From assembly GCA_024226455.1 (NCBI GenBank), contig JAAELR010000030.1, positions 1-47,020 of the forward strand: 47,020 nt of DNA, in the 5' to 3' direction. Under the pieces are notes generated by a model that saw only the letters and a program-made list of their open reading frames with translations, was not told the origin of the DNA and ran no database searches. Both the position numbers and the translations under genes were made by a program. Every line of letters starts with the position of its first letter. Positions within the stretch are counted from its first letter, which is position 1. Shown in pieces: positions 42,145 through 47,020 of the stretch. The stretch comes from Paracoccaceae bacterium (GTDB lineage Bacteria; Pseudomonadota; Alphaproteobacteria; Rhodobacterales; Rhodobacteraceae).

Positions 42145-42990
42145 TGCCGCGGCAAGTGCCTGGCGCAAAGGGGTTTGAGTAGCATCGGGCAGAAGCTGGC
42201 CGAACCGTGTACCGTCCAGCCGGTGCGGCATGGTCCACAGGTACCGCATTTCCAGCAGGTGGCGGGCCATCGGCCAGATCGGCCGGGCCAACCGGATCGG
42301 CAACCAGGGCATCGGCGCGGCCTCGACGCTGCGCCCGGTGACCTTGGTCAATGCCGCGGCCAGTTCATTGCCGGTCATGGTGTAGCCCGGGAACGGTACC
42401 TCCTCGAATCGCGCCAGCGTTTCGCGCTGTTCGGCCAGTGCGACACAGGCGGCGGCGAGATCGGGCAGGTAGGCCCAGGCGTGCGCGACGTCACAGCGCC
42501 CGGGATAGACCAGCTTGCCCTTGTCCAGCTTGGTTGTCATGACCCGGTCGAACCAGTTGCCGGAAGCCTCGTTATCGATGAAGTCGCCCGCCCGCAGCAG
42601 GATCGTCTGCACATCCGAGGCGCGGCAGGCGGCCTCCATCTCGATGCGTACCCGGCCCAGCGGGTTGGTCGCGGAATGCGGCGTGCCGGGAGCGAGCAAC
42701 GTGGGCGAGCCCTCGCCGTAAACGTAGACATTGCCGGGAACCAGCACCGTGGCGCCGCTTTGCCGCGCGGCGGCGATGATCTGGCGGGTGAGGGCGGGGA
42801 CTGTGGTGGCCCAGTCGGGATAGGCTGGATTCCAACCATTGACGATGATGTCGGCACCCTCCGAGGCGCGGTCGAGTGTGTCGTTGCTGCGGTCGAACCG
42901 GCGCACATTCCAGCCGGCAGAGGCGAAGGCGCTGGCGACGTTGTGGCCAAAGCGGCCATTGGCGCCGAGTATGAGAGCGGTGGCGGTCAT
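42106..42990 (-). CDS. NAD-dependent epimerase/dehydratase family (extended SDR)
   Basis: 294 aa from ATG 42990, with AAAGGAC upstream; the frame extends to 43026 without a better site. The nucleotide motif is ALILGANGRFGHNVA. Further features are IVNGWNPAYPDW, GNVYVYGEGSP (active-site Tyr region) and WAYLPDLAAACVALAE. It is probably an NADP-type reductase/epimerase of unknown substrate. It is divergent from a LysR gene with 89 nt between, which suggests regulation by it. The last 39 nt overlap the end of the convergent EEP-type gene. Confidence 0.87.
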   Translation of the reverse strand: MTATALILGANGRFGHNVASAFASAGWNVRRFDRSNDTLDRASEGADIIVNGWNPAYPDWATTVPALTRQIIAAARQSGATVLVPGNVYVYGEGSPTLLAPGTPHSATNPLGRVRIEMEAACRASDVQTILLRAGDFIDNEASGNWFDRVMTTKLDKGKLVYPGRCDVAHAWAYLPDLAAACVALAEQRETLARFEEVPFPGYTMTGNELAAALTKVTGRSVEAAPMPWLPIRLARPIWPMARHLLEMRYLWTMPHRLDGTRFGQLLPDATQTPLRQALAAALELDIHPHQAVA

Positions 42991-43031
42991 GTTTTGTCCT
43001 TTGCTGTTCCACACGATAGATACCAATCCGT

Positions 43032-43044
43032 TTTCGAATTGAAA
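43032..43044. promoter_or_regulatory. TTTCGAATTGAAA inverted repeat, candidate LysR-type site
   Basis: TTTC/GAAA arms around GAATT with T-N11-A spacing, in the 89-nt divergent region between the SDR gene and the LysR gene. Location and form suit a LysR binding site. Confidence 0.4.
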
Positions 43045-43079
43045 TTGCGCAAGGCCGAGGATGTGGTATTCAAAAATGG

Positions 43080-43976
43080 ATGGATAAACCGCTTACCTCT
43101 CTCGATTGGTCGATGGTGCAGGCCTTTCTCGCCGTTGCCGAAACCGGGTCCTTGTCGGGCGCTGCGCGGCATCTGGGGCAAAGCCAGCCGACAATCGGGC
43201 GCCATGTGCAGGCGACCGAGGTGGCGCTGGGGGTGCGGCTGTTCGACCGGCAGCCGCGTGGCATGGCACTGACAGAGGTCGGCGCGGCACTGGTCGAGCC
43301 CGCACAGGCGATGCGCGATGCCGCCGGGCGTCTGGCGTTGATCGCCGCTGGAGAGGCAGAGCAGACCGGTGGCACCATCAGGCTGGCCGCCAGCGAGTTC
43401 TTCTCGCACCATGTGTTGCCACCGGTTCTGGCCAGCTTGCGGCAACAAGCACCGGGCATCGCCATCGAACTGGTCGCCAGCGACGCAAGTGAGAACCTGC
43501 TGTTTCGTGAGGCCGATATCGCTATCCGCATGTACCGACCAGAGCAGTTGGACATACTGACCCGGCATCTGGGCGACATGCCTTTGGGATTGTTCGGCGC
43601 CACCTCGTATCTCGATACCGCCGGACGCCCCGAGAACGCTGAAGACCTGCAGCGCCACAGCCTTGTCGGCTATGACAACAACGACGCCATCATCCGCGGT
43701 ATGCGCGCATTGGGCTGGCCGGCAGATCGAGACTGGTTCGACATCCGCTGCGATCACCAGACCACATATTGGGAACTGGTGCGCGCCGGCTGCGGGGTGG
43801 GGTTCTGCCAACTGCCCACCGGGCGCGGCGATCCGACCGTCGAACAGGTTCTGCCCGACCTGCCTTTGCCGCCGCTGCCGGTCTGGCTGGCCTGCCATGC
43901 AAAGCTGCGCCGTTCGCCGCGGGTCCGGCTGGTCTGGGATCATTTGGCGCGTCATCTGCGGGGGCAGTTTTCTTGA
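43080..43976 (+). CDS. LysR-family transcriptional regulator
   Basis: 298 aa. The N-terminal winged helix MVQAFLAVAETGSLSGAARHLGQSQPTIGRHVQATE is typical, followed by an effector domain from about residue 95 (GGTIRLAASEFFSHHVLPPVL). It is divergent from the SDR gene and probably controls it and itself. An ATG 4 nt upstream (43076) is out of frame and closes at once. leuB follows after 58 nt but has its own strong ribosome-binding site. Confidence 0.92.
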   Translation: MDKPLTSLDWSMVQAFLAVAETGSLSGAARHLGQSQPTIGRHVQATEVALGVRLFDRQPRGMALTEVGAALVEPAQAMRDAAGRLALIAAGEAEQTGGTIRLAASEFFSHHVLPPVLASLRQQAPGIAIELVASDASENLLFREADIAIRMYRPEQLDILTRHLGDMPLGLFGATSYLDTAGRPENAEDLQRHSLVGYDNNDAIIRGMRALGWPADRDWFDIRCDHQTTYWELVRAGCGVGFCQLPTGRGDPTVEQVLPDLPLPPLPVWLACHAKLRRSPRVRLVWDHLARHLRGQFS

Positions 43977-44034
43977 CCCCAATAGGCGGACAGGCTAGGC
44001 GGTCGCGAACCGCAGAACATGTCAGGAGTCCACC

Positions 44035-45141
44035 ATGGGCAACCCTTCGCTTCTTATCCTTCCCGGAGACGGTATCGGCCCCGAGGTCATGGCCCAGGTG
44101 CGTCGTATCATCGGCTGGTACAGCGACAAGCGCGGGCTGCAATTCGACGTCAGCGAAGATCTTGTCGGCGGCTCGGCCTATGACGCGCATGGCACGCCGC
44201 TGACCGACGAGACCATGGCCACGGCGCAAGAGGCCGACGCGGTGCTGCTTGGCGCTGTGGGAGGGCCGAAATACGACGATCTCGATTTCAGTGTGAAGCC
44301 CGAACGGGGGCTGCTGCGCTTGCGCAAGGAGATGGACCTGTTCTCCAATCTGCGTCCGGCGCAATGCTTTGACGCGCTAGCCGATTTCTCGTCGCTGAAA
44401 AAGGACGTGGTGGCGGGGCTCGACATCATGATCGTGCGCGAGCTGACTTCGGGTGTCTATTTTGGCGAACCGCGCGGTATCCACAAGGAAGGCAACGAGC
44501 GCGTCGGTATCAATACCCAGCGCTATACTGAATCCGAGATCGCCCGGGTGGCGCGGTCGGCCTTAGAACTGGCGGGGCGGCGGGGCAACAAGGTCTGCTC
44601 GATGGAGAAGGCCAACGTGATGGAATCGGGCATCCTGTGGCGCGAAGTGGTGACCGAGATCCACGATGCCGAATACCCGGACGTCGAACTGTCGCACATG
44701 TACGCCGATGCCGGCGCGATGCAGCTCTGCCGCTGGCCCAAGCAGTTCGATGTGATCGTCACCGACAACCTGTTTGGCGACCTGCTGTCGGACTGCGCCG
44801 CAATGCTGACCGGCTCGCTTGGCATGCTGCCTTCGGCCAGCCTCGGCGCTCCGATGGAGAACGGCCGACCCAAGGCTCTGTACGAGCCGGTGCATGGCTC
44901 TGCGCCGGACATCGCCGGGCAGGGCAAGGCCAACCCGATCGCCTGCGTCCTCAGCTTCGCCATGGCCCTGCGCTACAGCTTTGACGCAGGGGCCGAGGCC
45001 GACCGGTTGGAAGCGGCGATCGAAAAGGTGCTGGCCGAGGGCGCCCGCACCGCAGACCTGATCGGGCAAGATGGGGTCGAGCCGGTATCGACCAGCGGCA
45101 TGGGCGACACGATCCTGGCGGCGCTCGACGCGAGCCTTTAA
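44035..45141 (+). CDS. leuB: 3-isopropylmalate dehydrogenase
   Basis: 368 aa, ATG with AGGAGT upstream. It oxidatively decarboxylates 3-isopropylmalate to 2-oxoisocaproate with NAD, the step after Leu[44 protein letters not shown], the catalytic Lys/Tyr regions, the metal-binding [14 protein letters not shown] and [16 protein letters not shown] are all intact. It is separated from leuCD by four unrelated genes on both strands, so the leu genes are clustered but not one operon here. Confidence 0.97.
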   Translation: MGNPSLLILPGDGIGPEVMAQVRRIIGWYSDKRGLQFDVSEDLVGGSAYDAHGTPLTDETMATAQEADAVLLGAVGGPKYDDLDFSVKPERGLLRLRKEMDLFSNLRPAQCFDALADFSSLKKDVVAGLDIMIVRELTSGVYFGEPRGIHKEGNERVGINTQRYTESEIARVARSALELAGRRGNKVCSMEKANVMESGILWREVVTEIHDAEYPDVELSHMYADAGAMQLCRWPKQFDVIVTDNLFGDLLSDCAAMLTGSLGMLPSASLGAPMENGRPKALYEPVHGSAPDIAGQGKANPIACVLSFAMALRYSFDAGAEADRLEAAIEKVLAEGARTADLIGQDGVEPVSTSGMGDTILAALDASL

Positions 45142-45251
45142 AGCGCTGAACCGGATACATAGCGGTTATGCAAAGACAGGGAGTCCGGGGCGTGGTTTTC
45201 CGGTGTAGGGATAGCTGAGTCTCTCAACCATCCTTGTCGCAGGCCCAACCG

Positions 45252-46223
45252 ATGCCCGGACCGTTCAGACTATCCGCCACCCATCTGGCCGCGCTTGCCG
45301 GCCTGGCAGCCTTTGCCGTGTTCTCGACCCATGACGTGATCGTTAAGGATCTGGGCACACGCTACTCGCCAGTCCAGATCGTGTTCTTCAGCGCGCTGCT
45401 CAGCTTTCCGCTGATCGCCATCATTATGATGCGCGACGAGACACCGGGAACCCTGCGCCCGGTGCATCCCTGGTGGCTGGGGCTGCGCAGCGTCTCTGGT
45501 TCGCTGGCCGGTATCTGCGCCTTCTTTGCGTTTAGTCTGCTGCCAATGTCGCAGGTCTATGCCATCGTCTTTGCGTCGCCGCTGCTGATCACGGTGCTGG
45601 CAATCCCGCTTTTGGGTGAGGTGGTCCGCCTGCGTCGCGGCCTTGCCGTCGCCGTCGGTCTGATCGGCGTGATCGTGGTTCTCGACCCCACGGCCACGAC
45701 GCCGGGCTCCGGGCACCTGGCGGCGCTGGCCGCGGCGTTCTTCGGTGCGCTCAATTCTGTCATTGTGCGCAAGATCGGCCGACAGGAACGCGGCGTGGTG
45801 ATGGTGCTTTACCCGATGATGACGAACTTCATCCTCACCGGCGCACTGCTTCCCCTGGTCTACAAGCCGCTGCCGCTGGCCGACCTAGCGAAGCTGGCGG
45901 TCGTCTCGCTGCTGGTTATCGTAGCGATGCAACTGCTGATCGCTGCATACCGCAGGGGCGATGCCATCGTCGTCGCTCCGATGCAGTATTCCCAGATCAT
46001 CTGGGCCGCGATCTTCGGCGCGCTTCTGTTCGGCGAGTATCCCGACACCAACACCTACGCCGGTACCGCGATCATCGCGTTGAGCGGCCTTTACATCCTA
46101 CGCCGTGAAACCACCGGTTCGGTGTCGCGCAACACTCCGGTCCTGCGCACCAGAACCCGTCTGGGAACCTCCAACGGGCTGCGGGTGGGAAGCCTATTGC
46201 GTCGCGGAACTGGCAAGAGGTGA
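45252..46223 (+). CDS. EamA/DMT-family permease
   Basis: 323 aa from ATG 45252; a TTG at 45234 is an alternative. Ten membrane helices in two EamA repeats are visible (first from FAVFSTHDVIVKDLG, second from ALAAAFFGALNSVIVRKIG). The helices SQVYAIVFASPLLITVLAIPLLGE and MQYSQIIWAAIFGALLFGE are the characteristic paired ones. These carriers export or import small metabolites; the substrate is unknown. The C-terminal ~40 residues are a basic, Arg/Thr-rich tail unusual for the family. It is the last chromosomal gene before the tRNA-bounded island. Confidence 0.9.
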   Translation: MPGPFRLSATHLAALAGLAAFAVFSTHDVIVKDLGTRYSPVQIVFFSALLSFPLIAIIMMRDETPGTLRPVHPWWLGLRSVSGSLAGICAFFAFSLLPMSQVYAIVFASPLLITVLAIPLLGEVVRLRRGLAVAVGLIGVIVVLDPTATTPGSGHLAALAAAFFGALNSVIVRKIGRQERGVVMVLYPMMTNFILTGALLPLVYKPLPLADLAKLAVVSLLVIVAMQLLIAAYRRGDAIVVAPMQYSQIIWAAIFGALLFGEYPDTNTYAGTAIIALSGLYILRRETTGSVSRNTPVLRTRTRLGTSNGLRVGSLLRRGTGKR

Positions 46224-46270
46224 TTGCGCTTGCCAAACCGCGAATCCTTTTGTACTCCGCCCGTCACGGT

Positions 46271-46347
46271 CGGAGTGTAGCTCAGCCTGGTAGAGCACTG
46301 TCTTCGGGAGGCAGGGGTCGGAGGTTCGAATCCTCTCACTCCGACCA
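46271..46347 (+). tRNA. tRNA-Pro (CGG)
   Basis: 77 nt including the encoded CCA. Acceptor arms CGGAGTG/CACTCCG pair, the D-arm is AGCTC...GAGC, the anticodon stem is CTGTC/GGCAG with loop TTCGGGA (anticodon CGG, reading CCG), and the T-arm loop is TTCGAAT. It is followed directly by an intrinsic terminator. Its 3' half is a common attachment site for tyrosine integrases, and an integrase remnant is 158 nt downstream. Confidence 0.97.
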
Positions 46348-46354
46348 ATAAAAC

Positions 46355-46384
46355 AAGGCCCCTGACGGGGCCTTTTGTTTTTTT
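46355..46384 (+). terminator. Intrinsic terminator of tRNA-Pro
   Basis: AAGGCCCC (46355-46362), loop TGAC, GGGGCCTT (46367-46374), then TTGTTTTTTT. It is a strong rho-independent terminator 8 nt after the tRNA. Confidence 0.92.
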
Positions 46385-46392
46385 CGGAATTC

Positions 46393-46413
46393 TCCGCAAC
46401 GATATCCGCAACG
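46393..46413. repeat. Direct repeat TCCGCAACG, two copies 12 nt apart
   Basis: Copies are at 46393-46401 and 46405-46413, between the tRNA terminator and the integrase remnant. Short direct repeats beside an attachment site are typical of integrase arm-type sites; this role is inferred. Confidence 0.4.
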
Positions 46414-46504
46414 TTTCAGGGGCTGTTTTGTACGTTCTTCGTTCTCATCAGTAGTTGCCGGAGTGCTTGCCCCTCGCCATCGGAGGCCTGCCGAAGTTCG
46501 CTCT

Positions 46505-46876
46505 TCAGAGCACTTTGTCCATGATCGCAGCCGCTTCTTTCTGAGCGTGCGGGCTGTAAGAGCGGTAAATATCTTCCAGAGTTTCGCGAGAGGTTGCGAA
46601 GTAGTCCGTTGCTTGCTTGAGCGTCATGCCAGCCATGAAAGCCCAAGTCACCGAAGTGTGCTTGAGAGTATGAGGGCTCACATCATTCACGGCTGCACGC
46701 TTGGCGGCAGCTCCAAATGCCTTCTTAACATCACCAACTGGATTGCCTTCGTAGCTGATCACATAGGGGCTTTCCTGACCCCACGTCTTCATTTCCCCAA
46801 GAAGTTTGCTGGGAATTCGTACGACGCCCTTTTTCGAAGCGCGACAGGCTGTCGGTGGTCTTGATAGGCAGGCCAT
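46505..46876 (-). pseudogene. Tyrosine recombinase (phage-type integrase), C-terminal fragment
   Basis: 123 codons remain of a ~350-400-residue enzyme. The catalytic half shows PHTLKHTSVTW (HxLKH box), the helix GMTLKQATDYFATS and the nucleophile Tyr region LEDIYRSYSPHAQKEAA. The N-terminal DNA-binding domain and first catalytic Arg are missing; the frame is cut at about 46876, where an IS630-type transposase end abuts. It points toward tRNA-Pro, as integrases of tRNA-inserted islands usually do. The local base composition is visibly more A/T-rich than the rest of the window. It is probably inactive. Confidence 0.85.
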
Positions 46877-46879
46877 GAC

Positions 46880-47020
46880 CTAGTGCACTGACTCATTCGG
46901 AAGGTGCAGTTTTTCGAGGATTTTGTCGGCTGATTTATTCCAATGAAAAGGCTTTGGATCTGCGTTATGTTCTTTCAGATATCGGTTGATCGCCGCCTGA
47001 AGTTCAGTGACGGAACAGAA
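46880..47020 (-). CDS. IS630-type transposase, C-terminal 46 residues (runs off the window)
   Basis: Reading leftward from the window end, a frame gives SVTELQAAINRYLKEHNADP, then KPFHWNKSADKILEKLHL and a TAG at 46880. The text TELQAAINRYLxxHNxxPKPFxW is the conserved C-terminus of IS630-family DDE transposases. The stop is 3 nt from the integrase remnant, so the insertion sequence has truncated that gene. The DDE catalytic core is outside the window. A/T-rich like the integrase. Confidence 0.82.
   Translation of the reverse strand, partial: FCSVTELQAAINRYLKEHNADPKPFHWNKSADKILEKLHLPNESVH

Noticed and set aside
43080-45141. LysR gene as regulator of leuB
   Set aside because: The gene is divergent from the SDR gene with a LysR-type palindrome between them, which is the usual target arrangement; leuB has its own ribosome-binding site and no LysR-like site was seen in its 58-nt upstream gap.
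46416-46864. Small open frames overlapping the integrase remnant (46416-46646 minus, 46463-46864 plus)
   Set aside because: They are in other frames of the integrase fragment, which alone shows catalytic motifs.

Overview
The window is a high-GC chromosomal segment, probably from an alphaproteobacterium of the Rhodobacteraceae (Roseobacter-type). The call rests on gene content and order: a petP-petR regulator pair beside ilvE, an HDAC-xseB-ispA-dxs operon, leuC/leuD/leuB, hydantoinase hyuA/hyuB, G/C-rich REP-like hairpins, and frequent ATGA stop/start overlaps. Most of it is ordinary core and metabolic DNA. Only the last ~650 bases look foreign.

Layout. 1-2.5 kb (minus): an SGNH hydrolase (cut by the window edge) behind a secreted protein with four CxxC repeats, Sel1 repeats and a peptidoglycan-binding end. 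2.85-4.74 kb: two tandem folD genes; the first lacks two catalytic residues that the second keeps. 4.9-6.65 kb: a divergent methyltransferase / class II aldolase pair. 6.87-9.48 kb: a tightly overlapping phospholipid cassette (PlsC-type acyltransferase, CdsA-type cytidylyltransferase, small membrane protein, CDP-alcohol phosphatidyltransferase). 9.8-14.6 kb: small membrane protein, large M23 peptidase with peptidoglycan-binding domains, methyltransferase, SDR epimerase. 14.6-19 kb (minus): HDAC-like deacetylase, xseB, ispA, dxs, giving the entry and prenyl-chain steps of isoprenoid synthesis. 19.2-21.4 kb: petR/petP divergent from ilvE. 21.6-26.9 kb (minus): a cyclitol/sugar catabolic group with two Gfo/Idh/MocA dehydrogenases, two TIM-barrel isomerases and a LacI regulator. 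27.1-29.9 kb (minus): hybrid histidine kinase preceded by a small molybdopterin-fold protein whose C-terminus is frameshifted. 30-37.4 kb: hyuB/hyuA and a PCu(A)C-like secreted protein, divergent from a polytopic membrane protein and an orphan Tat-exported amino-acid/amide-type binding protein. 37.8-45.1 kb: leuC, leuD and leuB, interrupted by a membrane protein, an EEP-fold protein, an SDR and a LysR regulator. 45.2-46.2 kb: an EamA permease. 46.27 kb: tRNA-Pro(CGG), followed by a truncated tyrosine integrase and the end of an IS630-type transposase, marking the edge of a mobile island.

The most unusual signal is non-coding. Two intergenic regions 17 kb apart (22421-22466 and 39208-39253) carry the same array: ACAGGGG followed by four YCCGAC-like hexamers spaced exactly 11 nt apart. 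No feature type I know explains it. Other notable points are the catalytically altered FolD paralogue, the Asp-to-Asn changes in the CDP-alcohol transferase of the lipid cassette, the frameshifted molybdopterin-fold gene, and a possible CTG start overlapping a stop codon at 41077. All calls come from reading the sequence and remembered family motifs; no database search was run.
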